A stretch of 64,000 nucleotides of DNA. Source: Puffinus mauretanicus (Eukaryota; Chordata; Aves; Procellariiformes; Procellariidae). The stretch covers positions 186,001 through 250,000 of the forward strand of contig JAJKFH010002273.1 in NCBI GenBank assembly GCA_023333565.1. Direction: 5' to 3'. The notes beneath the pieces are model-generated. The model saw only the letters and a list, made by a program, of their open reading frames with translations. It was not told the DNA's origin and did no database searches. Of the stretch, positions 1 through 12,089 are shown in pieces (positions within the stretch are counted from its first letter, which is position 1; each line of letters opens with the position of its first letter). Both the position numbers and the translations under genes were made by a program.

Positions 1-1201
1 CTCCTAAAACATTCTCTTCTGACAGTTCTGGTGCACAGTGATTCACAAAGTTTTCTTATCCAATTCTCAGCTATCCATAGATATAACACATTTAGTCTTC
101 TCCATCATTCTTTGCTCAGTCCCGTTGAAGCTGCTGTCACTGCAACATTTTGCTTTCTTCCATCAAGACAGGCATGAAACTTCCAGTGGAGCAAATGTGA
201 ATGCTAAGGCAGCTGCATGGGTCAGTAGGCAGATGGAGGGGGGGAGGGTTTGGGAAAGCTAAACAGTTTGCATCCTTCTCTAAAAGACAGCAAACCACAG
301 GGCAGGGATCTGCAATCTGATGATTTGACAGTGCAGTGCCCTTTAGTTGTTTGACTGGATTTACAACTTCTGTTTAGCTGACAGATATTTTGGCTAATAC
401 CCTTCTCTAGTTTTCCTTTTGACTATCCGAAGTTCTGTTTAAAAATTTAAGCAAGCTCCTGTTGTACAGCAAAATAAACAGATTTCTCTTACAGATAGGA
501 AACACTCTCTATGATTTTTTTTTCTGTGAATACCCCAATGAATACAAAATATTGACCTAAACAAATACAGTTTACCAAGAGTGCCAGTAAACAATCTGGG
601 AAGTAAATCAGAGGATGTAGCTCTATTTTGTGTGGAAACTGCTCTTCCAAGTTTACAGCACACAGTCCAATATATCTTTTTTTTTTTTTCCCCTCTGTGT
701 ATTTTTTGCAATTAGTCATTCTCCTGACTAAAAATCATATCATTAACTTTTAAAGAAGCCAAATGAAATAAAGCCAATGCTAAGTAAGAAAAGAGTGGAA
801 ATGAAAACGTATTTGCACTAAGTGAAATTTTAGTGATTAAATATTTTTGAGTTTCTGAGGTAACATGGTTTTAAATATACTGCTTCTAAAAGCTATGTGA
901 GAATTAACAGGTAACTGTTTTAAATGCATAGAATCAATGGTCCTGGAACAGAGATGGACAGTTGTTTGTAATGTTAATGAATATTATCAAGGGAAAGAAA
1001 AAGAACTCTTGCTGGGATCACAGGTTGACTGTTCACTGAATTATACCTTGAAATCAAGTGCAAAAAAAATTCTGTTTCGCTGGCCCAAGGTCTCCACTTG
1101 CAGCTTTTGAGAATGGACTAGCAGTAATATGTGTATTACCAGAAGTGGCCAAGGTTGAAGCACTGAAAGGACAGACTAATTCTTTTTTTTCCTGTTTCTA
1201 G
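1..1201. other. AT-rich non-coding DNA
   Basis: Apart from the G4 motif at 238-254 and a few T-runs (for example 678-691), I see no supported gene. ORFs here are under 91 codons and overlap one another. Confidence 0.6.
238..254 (+). other. G-quadruplex motif
   Basis: A run of seven G's, then A, GGG, TTT, GGG gives four usable G-tracts with loops of 1, 1 and 3. Confidence 0.65.
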
Positions 1202-1424
1202 CGTATATCTCAGGTATCTGAAGCTTTCTGTGGAAGTATGACTATAAATATCTGAAGCTCCAAAACACTGAACAGCAGGAAGTATGTGGCATGGACCACA
1301 AACGGACAAAATGAAACCAAGTAAAGAACATGTTAGACTGGCTGTCAAGAAGAAAACAAAACAGCAACTTTGTTACATTTTGGGTGTCCTACATTCAGAG
1401 TCAGCCATCAAAAGGTTTCACCAG
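1202..1424 (+). other. Candidate exon with an ATG-initiated open frame
   Basis: A pyrimidine tract with eight T's and 'CCTGTTTCTAG' ends at 1201, and a CAG|GTATGC donor follows 1424. An ATG at 1284 (A at -3) opens a frame of 47 codons that reaches the donor exactly in phase 0. If unspliced it runs 51 codons to a TAG ending at 1439. The peptide begins MWHGPQTDKMKPSKEHVRLA and has a lysine-rich patch (VKKKTKQQ). It has no signal peptide, no membrane segment and no recognised domain. The upstream in-frame stop lies four codons before the ATG. It could be a 5' coding exon, a non-coding RNA exon or a decoy; intronic decoys are common. Confidence 0.22.
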
Positions 1425-1898
1425 GTATGCCTGCATTAGCACGAGTGAGGTTTTGAAGCTCATCTCCTTACTGTCCTTCCTTACTGTGCATTGATTTTCA
1501 TCATGGAGCAGCCTCATGGCATGCAAATGAGATTCCTTTCAGGTTAAACTAATCCAGAAACCATGCTCCAGGAATATGCCTATTTGCTCCAACCAGTAAT
1601 GTGCGATAGCCTTCAAACTACAGTTAGTCTGAAGTAAAACTCCCCTATGCATGTTAGGAATGTATTTCAGGTCCTTAACAGCAACTTTTTTTGCTCAACA
1701 GACCCATTCGTTTTTGGCCAGAGATTTCTATTGAGCATTGGACTGTATTTGAGTAGCAGAGGAAGGACAGGATGACTTAGTCATTCTCATGCCTAATTTC
1801 TGTGATTATATAAAACATTCTCTGAATTCGTGTAAAGCTTAGTGCAATGGAGAGGCTTCAAGGATTTAGGCTTTTGACAGGACTTACTCAGGTTAAAG

Positions 1899-1922
1899 AT
1901 GAGAGAGAGAGAGACTGAGAGA
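1899..1922. repeat. (GA)n microsatellite
   Basis: A short GA dinucleotide run with one CT interruption. Confidence 0.85.
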
Positions 1923-2381
1923 GTTTGATTGCCAAAACTTTCTAGGTATCCTTGTTTTTTCTCTACTGCTGAATTTGAATAGTCCTTAAGATAACGTTAA
2001 CCAAAACACTGATGAAATGTGCTAAATATGCACAGTGTAAAACACTGCTTTTGCTAGACCTGTCTGGTTTGTATAATCCCAAATTCTCAGCAGTGCAACT
2101 GTGCACAACAGCAGCCACTAATAATTAATGCCTGAAATCCCCCCTAACCGTGCTGCTGCCCTGGGAACTCCAAAGCAACTGCACGTGCACTTTCAGAAGC
2201 TGAGCACACAGTCCTCCGGTGTGCACAGGGAAGAGGGTGGAAACAGGATGAATGGCACTAGGAGCTACTGGGATTGCCCAGCTTCAAGACCTCCTACAAT
2301 GGCATTTGAACAATAGCTACTGATCACTTTCCAGAGCAGCAGCTGTAGATGCTGCAGTTTCATAAGTACATTTCAAGGTTT

Positions 2382-2421
2382 CGTGTGTGTGTGTGTGTGT
2401 GTGTCTGTGTGTGTGTGTGTA
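2382..2421. repeat. (TG)n microsatellite
   Basis: This is about 40 bp of TG dinucleotide, interrupted once by TC near 2405. It is probably length-polymorphic and can adopt Z-DNA. Confidence 0.95.
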
Positions 2422-2900
2422 CTGCTGCACTGGAAAGGTATTTCCCTGGTTAATAAATGAATTGATAAGCCAAGGCCAATCTGTATGTGGAAAGATATTT
2501 ATATATGTTACTATTCATAGGAAATCACAGACAGCAGTGTGAGTGAGCAAGGCTGAAATACAGCTGTAAAAAGCAAATTGTGTGTGTGTCTAGATTTCAG
2601 TCACAGGAGAATACTACTGGCATCTGGTAGTCATCGGGCCCTTGGACCAGGAGAGATCTAGCAGACTTAGTAAGCCTGATTAGTGAAACATGGTACACAT
2701 GCTGATGTCCCTAACTAAAAATAACTTTAACCCTTTGCATTTTTATAATGTGTTCTTTACCAGTCATAAAAGAACCTGAATGATGTCTCAGGAGCTGCAG
2801 CTCTGCAGCACAGGCACACATTGACTATCGGTATTGACAAAATGATTTAGTGATAACAATATTTGTTACTTGTGTCCAAAAATTTTCCATATCTACATCT

Positions 2901-2918
2901 ATAATGTAGCTACATTAT
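2901..2918. repeat. 18-bp perfect palindrome
   Basis: ATAATGTAG is followed directly by its reverse complement CTACATTAT, with no spacer. The surrounding 'CCATATCTA' motif also recurs on both sides (2888 and 2919), giving a symmetric AT-rich block. Confidence 0.9.
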
Positions 2919-4340
2919 CCATATCTATCTAGAATCCATTCATACATTATTTTTTTGGATAATAGCATACTGAACAAAGTTCACTTTCAGCTGTGAATGC
3001 ATGATAAAATTCATTTAAAGCTGCAAGATTCGCTGTACTTTTTAGAGGAGCTGACTGATCAAATGACAGATTAAAATTTAAATCAAAACCTAATTACTAG
3101 GCCTTAATTTTCCATTAAATATATACTATTGATGGCAGATATCCCATTTAGAAAATAAGTCAAGGACATAAGCTGGGTCTTTTCTCTGTATAATTACTGT
3201 TCTGCATATCAGTTCTTGAATAGAGTTGGTCACAAGAAAGCCTCCAAGTAACGAAACTGCCTTCCTCCTTCATACAGCAGTTCAAAGCACAATGTATTCA
3301 AAGTGCATATACTTTGAAGTTCTCTGGGCAATGGTATTGTTAAGGGTATAGGAACTAAATGCCTTAACCTGTCATATTCCTCTGTTGTGTGCAGCAGCAC
3401 TTGGGAGAAATAAATAAGAATCAAAGCAAAGTATGTCTAGTAAAAGAAATCTGTGCAATATCTGTCTGTTAAAAACATATTCCGTTATTTCCTAATCCGC
3501 CTGTGAGTGTAAGTGCTCATCATATCCATTATATTGAAAAGTAAATTGAGGAATAAAGAATGGAAATAGTTTGGTCATGATTATAAAATGCAATTCACTG
3601 GTTTAGATAAGAAAATAACAAGGATTTCTGGTCCCTTGATTGTGATCCAGTTATTATCACGTACTGTTGCACACAAAAAGCAGTACAGCAGAGTTGTAAT
3701 TTATTAATAAATTAAAATTATGGCTAAATTATCCCAGCTACCATATTTTAAAGAATACAATACTATCTAATTATGTACATTTGATATGTAATAGTTGGTA
3801 TCATTAATTACATGAGTTAGCTGTTCAATTTTCCATCAGAAAAGATAGAATAGGTGTGGGGAATGTTGACAATTCACTTAAGTACTTAATAATTTATATG
3901 TTGTTAATTATTGTGACTCATATTGGTGCATGTTACAACAACACATAAGTAAACCATCTGCTAATGGTATAAAGAAAGAAAGAACTTGAAAATATATTAA
4001 TTAAAAAGATTATGAGTATGCCAGCTTAGAGTCTTTATCTGTGTGTTCATGCACAGTTTCAGCAAGGACCAGTCTTTGGATGTGTTCTTGCTTAGGACCT
4101 CTTGAATGCAATGACATTAAACTGTTCCTAGGGGAAGGAAAGGGACTAGAAGATATTACTTGCGCACACAAAAATGGTAAAGGGGAAGAGAAATAGAAAG
4201 CTATTGATTTGATTCTGGTTTATGGATTGTTCTAGCATGTTGGAGGAGTGGCCTAGGTATTAACTAATGCAGTAAGCTTTAAATTAAGTACTGGTAGTGA
4301 CAAGCACATGTGTTCTGGGTTTGACAGGGTCAATGAGATT

Positions 4341-4640
4341 TTAAGTACTCTGCAAATGATGTTTTCTGGTTGCTAATCGTGGGCTTCTTTGTAAATCGTG
4401 GGCTTCTTTGTAATACCATGGTCTCTGTTTAAGTGGTGGTCTCTCATAGTTTAAGCAATTGATGTTGTCATCAAATTTATCATGGGCAATAGAAACATTT
4501 TCTTTCCCACTGGAACTTTTTCTTAGTGACTTTAACAAAATTGGCAAAAGAGGGCTGGTGACAACGCCGAAGCATCTTTGAATAGATCTGAGCAGGAGTG
4601 TAAATCCTTCTGCAGAAAGTTTCTTCCTCACATAGATCAA
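4341..4640 (-). other. Unrecognised ORF, possible relic coding segment
   Basis: An open minus-strand frame of 99 codons begins at TTG (no upstream ATG) and reads as a balanced, soluble-looking peptide. It includes a hydrophobic stretch TLLLRSIQRCFGVVTSPLLP and a basic C-terminal part. I do not recognise the family. The 3' end crosses a perfect 19-bp tandem duplication. With only one copy of the repeat the frame would meet TAG just after KEAHD, so the last 17 or so codons exist only because of the duplication. It may be a decayed exon, a pseudogene fragment or chance. Composition is the only argument for coding. Confidence 0.15.
4375..4412. repeat. 19-bp perfect tandem duplication (x2)
   Basis: The unit AATCGTGGGCTTCTTTGTA occurs at 4375-4393 and again, without spacer or mismatch, at 4394-4412. 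Perfect identity suggests a recent replication-slippage or repair event. Confidence 0.97.
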
Positions 4641-5299
4641 AAAGAATGATGGGGTGCTAAATGGGCATGTTTGTGTAGGGGTACAGGTGTAAATGTGACC
4701 ACAGGGTCTGGAAGCAAATTTCTAGGATTTACATTCTTTCCCATGATGACATCAGAAATGAACTATTCATTCAACTCCAGTTAAAGTTGATTGAATATTT
4801 GCATTCAATAGAGAGGTCAGAGAAGCCATTAATCTTCTGTTTTATGGGGAACATTTTTTTAGCCAGACAAGCAGGTGCTCTTGCTGACAAAGACAAACAG
4901 AAGCTGCATTTTAGTACCAAAAGTACAAGCCAAGGAAGTCAACCCCAAGCTGCAGCTACAAGAGGAAAAAGACATGTTCTTTCATGTCTCAGGCTGCAGA
5001 ACATAAGCCTCCTAGCCCAGTAGCCAGCAGGAGGCCACTGGGAGACCCAAATATTGCAACTTTCCAGTCATTTACTTTATCTTTTCATTTTCTGGCTGCA
5101 TTGTTGTTAACAGAAAAAAAAATCTTAAAATGTGTTTGTTGGTATAATTGTTTCTTGAATTAAGTAGTTGAACATAAGAATTCAGAAATCTCATACATTT
5201 ATCTGTACCATGCCAAATTTTTAATGACCCAAAATATAGTTTCAAATAGGGCTTATTGAGTGGCCACCATAAATAATATTAGAATTTTGCAAACTGTTC

Positions 5300-5526
5300 T
5301 ATTTATTTATTTATTTACAAATACAAAGTTTTATCTACTATTTGAATAATTATACCTCTTCAGGCTCTGCTGGGGGTGGGGCAGGTGGGAAGAAAGCTAT
5401 CATAAGGAATTTAAACATGCAGTCCAATGTCTAAATGTTATGGAAAGCTTTGATAATGTGGGATCCCGAATCACACACTAGGAGTCTAGTACTTTAATGG
5501 CACAATCTGTAAATAAATAAATAAAT
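5300..5526. repeat. Facing (ATTT)n and (AAAT)n runs
   Basis: An ATTT tetranucleotide run at about 5300-5317 and its complement AAAT at 5511-5526 lie about 190 bp apart in inverted orientation. They could pair in single-stranded DNA or RNA. Both are weak simple repeats taken alone. Confidence 0.7.
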
Positions 5527-5892
5527 TGTGTTAAAACCTTTTTTTTTTCTTCTTTAGAAAAAGCTTGTAGGAAACGTATAAGCTTAAAAATAAAGATTCA
5601 GGTTGCCATATGTCCATTTATGGGAGCTAAGCAAAATTCAGAGGCTTCAAACAGTTCATCCTGGGGGCAGATCAACACTCTTCTCACCTTTATTATCACC
5701 TAGCTAGTTCTGAAACAGGCTTACTGTTTTATATTTGACAGGTACATTTAGTTCCATAAACAAACCAATATTTTGCTAGAGGAATTTAGGTGCAGTTTGT
5801 ATTTCAATGATGGGATGACCCTGTTGTTTTCTCTTGCCGTCATCAGGCCAGATGATTTCCGCATACCCAAAGTAAGATGTTTCCTGTAGCGA

Positions 5893-5914
5893 AATAATAT
5901 ACATGTATATTATT
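5893..5914. repeat. 22-bp perfect palindrome
   Basis: The half-site AATAATATACA is followed by its exact reverse complement TGTATATTATT, with no spacer. The centre is ACATGT. It has cruciform potential. Confidence 0.93.
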
Positions 5915-8609
5915 ACTGTGTGAATGCAGTTTATGACTTGAATGTATTCAGCTCATCTTTCCTTTGAAAATGAAAAGAACAAATAACTTACAAGCAGTTT
6001 TTTTCCTGACAGATCTTGAGCACTTATGTCTTCTTTTTCCTACACACAGACATGAAGACTCTCTCTCCCTTCGGTGCAAGCCCTTATCAGTGTAGACCCT
6101 CTCCTGATAAGTGCTAACATATAAACCTGTGTTACTAATGTCGCTTCAAATTACCCATCCCCAAGCCTGAAGCAAAGCGTATCCTTTCTCCCTCCTCCAC
6201 CAATTTTTTGCAGGCCTTATTTATTGTACAACTAGCTAAAATTAAACATGTTAATGAGATTGGCCACTCAGCAAAGAAGTTTTATTTTAATTCCATAAAA
6301 ACTCATGCATCTAGTTCATGTCAAAATGCTGTTAAGATAAATTCTCTGTAGTTTTAATGCATGTTAAATTATTAGAGTAAAACTACTTTGCCTTGACTAA
6401 CACCCAAATTAAAACTAAAACTGTCTTATCTTTACTAGGATTGCACCATAGGATAATGTAATGTAGATTTTTTTTCCTAATTTAGCAGTGATAGCATTTG
6501 TAAGGTGATGATAAGTGGTGTGTTCCCTCATGTTACTCCGGTTTGAAGGAGCTAGTTCAGTTGAAAACATGCACTTTCCCCACATATAATCAAGGAAAGG
6601 CACAAGGGGTTAGCCTAGGACCAATGAATTGGTTGGGTTTGGAGCTAAATTAGTGCTCATAGTCAGAAGAAATTATTTGAGTGTGTTCACTGTATCTTTT
6701 ACAATGGTGCTAAATATCTTAATTTAATTGGAAAGCATTAAAAAGTAAGATTGTATTTACAGTATGGAGTTTGTCAGCACAGTTGCAGATTATAGCAGCA
6801 TCACTGTTGTGCTTGATAAATCATTGTCTGCTAAGATTTGAAATAAACTGACTTAAAACCCACCTCAGTCACAAAGCATAACAACTTGGTGTCTGTGGAT
6901 TTCAGTACAGATGAAAGACTTATAAAAACAAATCTTTCATTTTTTCTGATCTTCCAAGAAGTAATATACTCAAAAAAGGCACAAAAATTGAATCCTATAA
7001 TAAAAGTAAACTGATCTTTAAAAAAATTTAAACACCTACTCAGAACAGAAATATTTCTCTCCAGATTAGATGGTGTTATTTGCTATTCATGTTTGCTGTT
7101 GAGCTAGTTGCAGGAAAACTGTCACTCATAGCAGTTCTTTATTATTTATACAAAATCAGGAAGGAAATGATTATACTCTAGTACCATTGCAATAGGAATT
7201 TCTATTACCTAGTTATAGATAGACTTTTCCCAGTGCATTTTGAAAAGACAAACACCTTCCCATGTGTTTGAATGATAGATATATAACTCCAAGGTTTGAA
7301 GAAAATGTATATAGGTTTTTCTTCTCAAATTTCTCAGTCTCATTTCCTCCCCATTCTACTCTTCTTTCATTTTACAAATCAGTTTAATTATTTAAGTTGC
7401 CAAAAGAATTTAAGAAAAGTTCGACTACCTTGTGCAGAGTTAGTGGAATTGTGTGTGTGTGTATGCCATGTGTTTGTGTGCAACTTTCATGCTCCTTCAA
7501 GGATTTATTGAAAAACTTCAGAGCTGTTAATTCCTGTGGAAGTTTCAGAGAATAAGCACTTGACATTTTAGTTGTTTTGTTAATTCATTCTGGTCATGGG
7601 ACCACAGAGTCATTATAAAATATGATAGCATCGATATGTGGTTTTGTTCAAGTAGCTCCATTTTAGAATAAAAATAAAAATTTTTATGTATGTCAGCTAA
7701 AACTAAACAAACCATATAAGAAAAGGGTTAGTTCATTGAATTTGCAACAAAATCTGAAATTAATAAAAGTATGCCCAGGGAGATAACTTTTTGTGTAATT
7801 TCTTGTCTCTGGGTTCTTCAACTTATTACAAATAATTATTTCAGATTTTCCTTACTTTTGTAGGTTTATGCTCTAAGAGACACACAGACAGAGCATTTGC
7901 TATTTGATAGGAAATGGATTTTTGGTGGGTGAGAGAAAGAATCTGACTTTTCCATACTGAACATTACTATTTTTTCTCATCTTTTATTGAGTGTCCCTTT
8001 TCTTATTCCAAAGATTAGTGTAGAATTTTCTCTTTCTGTTATTGGATGTTGTATAATCAGCCAATCTGTTACCTGCAGTTGACCAAGCCAGCCATCTTTC
8101 AATGTGAAATAAAAAACAATATCAAAAAGCCTATTTGAGATGCATGTATCAGAATTTTCTTTAACTAAAATAATCAAAAGAGGGTCTGTAATACTAGCAT
8201 TATTGCAACCAACACTGTGGACATAATTCTTTCAGTTTTACACTGGAATAACTAAAGTCAATGCATACATACAAAAATAATTAAGCTTTAATTATATTTT
8301 CCCTTCCAATTTTAAAATAACATAAACTACATCACTGTTTTATTTGCAGTGTGCTGATTCTGTGAGCAATCAAACCAAATTTTGTTGCTCACAGAACTGT
8401 TCAAATTTGTAGAAGATGGGATTTTACCTGGCTGGTACCTCTGTTCTGACCTATCATAAAAGGCAAGGTTTGAGGGGTTGTTTGAGGATTCCTCCACGCT
8501 CCCCCGGTCCCTGCCCACCCATGTCAGCTAACAAAGGACTGGCTGGAATTGCTGCAGATGCTGTGTGAAATAGCCAGCATGTGTCCCACCTGTGTTTGAT
8601 TGCCTACAG

Positions 8610-8717
8610 GGTCACACATACCCAACCAAGGCAGCGTGCAGAATGGGACAGATATTTACACTGTTATGATATAACTGTGGCAGCTACAATCTCAACAGCA
8701 AACACATTGAAATCAAG
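8610..8717 (+). other. Candidate 108-bp exon, open in one phase
   Basis: An acceptor-like 'TTGATTGCCTACAG' ends at 8609, and AAG|GTAAAT follows 8717. The segment is 108 bp (a multiple of three) and is fully open in only one phase, as 1 nt + 35 codons + 2 nt. That reading starts VTHTQPRQRAEWDRYLHCYD. The other two phases have stops. The pyrimidine tract is only fair and the donor lacks the best +5/+6 bases, so this may be a decoy. No domain was recognised. Confidence 0.2.
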
Positions 8718-11700
8718 GTAAATTTGTTTTGAATAAGATGGAGTTCTGCAGATTTGCACAAAATTTCCTCTGTGCTGGACCTCATCTATTGATTTTCTTT
8801 CTTAGTCTTCACTACTGCAACTCTGTGTTAAATTTTTCTGAAGAAGGGCATAAAATAGCAGGCACTTTGATGGCCCTGAGCCACACTGAAAAGCACTTAA
8901 TCACCACTGAATTAACATCCTGGAAAAAAAAAAATCTGATTCCTACAATGACAGGATATCGCTATAGCATTGGTAATATACTATTCTATATTCGCCAAGG
9001 AACCACTAGTGTCTGATATGGTTGTGACCTTGTAATACTGTACATCACATTCCTGATTGCCAGTCTGTGGCAACATAGACACTGCTAATTGCATCCAAGT
9101 AGTGCAGAGTTGCTTAAATCCCCACTTCTCAGTCATAGCCTCCTCTAGAGCAGATTGCATCCTCTCTGCATAGTAAGTCAACTTTAGGCTGTGTGTGTGT
9201 TTTGCTTTTGTTTTTTCTTTTCAAAATGTATGAAACAATATAAGGACCGTGCTGCAGCTCAGCTGAATGCTGTTTCATAGCATGAAATTGGGCACACGTC
9301 ATATGTGCTAAAGGGTGCTATGACAGCATGTGGAAGCACCTGAAATTGTAAAATTTGATCAGATATTTTTTGACGATTATGTGTGGTTGAGAGAGCCAAA
9401 CCTGAAGCAGTTGCATCGTATTGTCCATCTGGCAGCCCCTAGAGTGAGGAATCTAGGATACATGTTTGGATTTTGCTGACAAGTCATCTGGTTTATGGCA
9501 AAATGAATCATATATGAGAGGATTAACATGCAATGTGGCTGATGAGGGACTGGGACCCAGGAGTGAACTAGACGTCAACTTCAGAATAGCTGTGGGTCAG
9601 CTTGTTCCTCTCATTGTTCCTTCATCCTTCGTTTCAGATGATTTTCAGTTGTCAACTACTCTCTCGTACTTTCTGCAATAGCCACTTAAGCAACACAAAT
9701 TTCAAAAGCCTACTGGCCATGTGGAGTGTAAAATTGTATAAACCTCTTTGGCGTTCTTGAAAAACTGTGTTAGGCAGCCCTTTGCTCCTCCTCACAATAT
9801 GGTAAAGAATTAAGAAATCATCTTTCTTTTTCACTTGAATAGTTTGTGTCAGGGTCTTGTCTGAGAGGTGCAGTTAGGTGGTTATACATTTTTTATTTTG
9901 ATGCAAGGAAATTTGACTTAATTTTTTTCAGAAGCCTATTCTTCCCATACTACAGCACGCTGGATGCTGAAGAGGTTGGCATCTGCTCTTTTTTCCTCTA
10001 GCTAGATGTGGCTAGAGGCTTCATATGGAAGTTTGCAAGGTTGCAGGAAAGGACTATGGTATGCAAACAGTTTTCAGAGTTTGTTTTTTCATTTCTTTGT
10101 TTTGTAGTATGGAAACATTCAATCACAGAATAAAATAAGCTCTGCCTGTCTAATTGAGATTTGAATACACATTGCTTGTTTCTGTATCCTCCCTCTATAA
10201 ATATGAAATAAATACAAATATTTAAGGAGATGCCTTAGCTTTTACAATGGAATGGTCCTTACTTTACATCGGGATATACACCATACAATCTGACTTTCAA
10301 ATGATAAGTTCCTGCTGTTAATATTGTCTGCATCTGCAGTGTAATAACACTGCATTCCAACTTATAAAACAGTCTAGAAGTTTTGATCTAGGAAATTCTA
10401 GTAATATTATTGAAGTAAAACCTGTATGGCAGGGAGAAATTTTATTCTGCTGTTAAGAAATATTCTTTTTTTCAAAAACTTGGTCACTTGGGAAAGCATC
10501 AGATATTTTAGCCTGCCCTGGAAACTCAGTCATGAGTTAGTCTTTCCACTAAATTCAGCCTGGTCACAAGCAGTGATTTCAAGGTGATTTCCTAGTGTAG
10601 TTGATTGCAAAAGTTCATTAAAAGTTATTATTATGAAATTACTTATTGCTTTGAAAATAATAATTTGTTTGCCAATGTTTTGAATGTGTTTGTTTTGAAG
10701 CTGTTGCCATTTTTCAAAATTTCAGTGGTATCAACTCTGTTGCCAGATTTCTACTGAGAGACTTGCCAAATGAGAAGATTTCAAAAGAAAAGGTCTGGAA
10801 CAGATAAGAGTCCTTGAGATTTACAACCCAGCCATTGGAAAGGTTTTTCTTAGTCATGCTATCTTTCAGACTTTTAAAGAGGATTAACCCATGATTATGA
10901 ATGAGGTTCAGTAAATGGAAAGAGGAGCAGAAACTTTGCATTGTAACATCTAAGAATGAATCTCGTTTATCGAACTCAGGTACTGGTGGGATATTTCCCT
11001 CTGCTCTTAGCAGTGGAAAGATGGCTGTATGTGTCCTTTTCCCATCCTGCTTTCAGTCTTCAGTTTCAACAGATTATATGCTTCTATCGGGAAAAATATA
11101 GCTAAACTAATATTTCTATGAGCTGTATATCTTATATATTTATGTATACATATATCATTGTTAAGTTTAACTGAAAATTGAAGGTAGCCATTTTCTCCTA
11201 TTCTTATGGCTTTTCTAAGTAGAATGGAAAACTTCTGATTTGTAATCAAAACTTTGAAATTTATATATATGTCTTTTTTTCTAAATGATATAATTCTGCC
11301 TACAAACTGGCTTTCATTTACAGGGGAAGATTAAGAACAAGCTGAAATGTTTCTCAGATGTTTTCCCCCATAAAACTAAAAAAAATCATCAGCATTAGTA
11401 TTTTAACACAGTTTTTCCAGAATAGTGGCTGGAAAGGCTAAAAAGGCTGAAGACAGTATATTCTTATTGATGCTAACAGAATCAGGAATCGAAAGAGAAA
11501 TGAGATAACCAAGAGAACTCATAAACATCTTGTCAAAATGCATACCAAACCTCTTTGGAACTCTTAGCAGAAATCAGTTAGTAATGCTAAAAAAATCTAA
11601 GTAATGTTCTTACACTTTAGTATTTTCTTATGATGAATTTACCCCCACAAACTCAATTTTCAATGTGTGAAAATTGAAGAGATTTTAGAACATTATTTGA

Positions 11701-11776
11701 AGGAAAGGATTGGTGAGGCAGTGTGGCTATATACATGAAGTAGGTAAGTTAGGAACATTTTAGCCTTTCAATATAT
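8718..11776. other. AT-rich non-coding DNA
   Basis: I see no gene. An 8-bp stem CCTCTAGC/GCTAGAGG lies near 9996-10019. An isolated TAG|GTAAGT donor at 11743 has no good upstream acceptor. Confidence 0.55.
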
Positions 11777-12089
11777 AAAGGCAGCTTATAAGAAAGACAG
11801 AGAGAGACTTTTTACCAAGGCCTGTAGTGACAGGACAAAGGGCAATGGTCTTAAGCTGAAAGAGAGTAGGTTTAGATTGGACATAAGGAAGAAATTTTTT
11901 ACAATGAGACTAGTGAGACATTGGCACAGGTTGTCCAGAGAAGTTGTGGATGTCCTGTCATTGGAAGTGTTCAAGGTCAGGTTGAATGGGGCTCTGAGCA
12001 TCCTGATCTAGTGAAAGATGCCCCTGCCCATGACATTGGACTAGGTGATCGTTGAAGGTGCCTTCCAACCCAAGCCATTCTATGATTTT
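11777..12089 (+). mobile_element. CR1 LINE, 5'-truncated 3' end
   Basis: This is the 3' part of a CR1 non-LTR retrotransposon, the dominant LINE of birds. The block contains CR1 3'-end phrases in the expected order: 'GACAGGACAAAGGGCAATGG', then the AGGAAGAAATTTTTTAC segment, then 'GGCACAGGTTGTCCAGAG', the 'GGAAGTGTTCAAGG' segment, 'GGTGCCTTCCAACCCAAGCC', and the terminus ATTCTATGATT. Only about 310 bp remain, so the element is heavily 5'-truncated, as most CR1 copies are, and no reverse transcriptase remains. CR1 ends in a short 8-bp-type repeat rather than poly-A, and here only about one unit survives. The minus-strand ORF across it is a shadow. The 5' boundary is uncertain by about 15 bp. 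Subfamily was not determined. Confidence 0.93.

Larger units (their letters stand above)
1425..4340. other. AT-rich non-coding DNA with microsatellites
   Basis: Holds the GA and TG repeats and the 18-bp palindrome listed separately. I see nothing else supportable. Confidence 0.6.
4641..8609. other. AT-rich non-coding DNA
   Basis: Holds the ATTT/AAAT pair, the 5893 palindrome and a weak stem (CTTATCAG 6083-6090 with CTGATAAG 6104-6111). I see no gene. Confidence 0.6.

Noticed and set aside
11701..11749. TAG|GTAAGT consensus donor
   Set aside because: No pyrimidine-tract acceptor upstream within exon range, so no exon could be defined.
11786..12001. 71-codon minus-strand ORF
   Set aside because: Lies wholly within the CR1 3' end in antisense; a shadow of the repeat.
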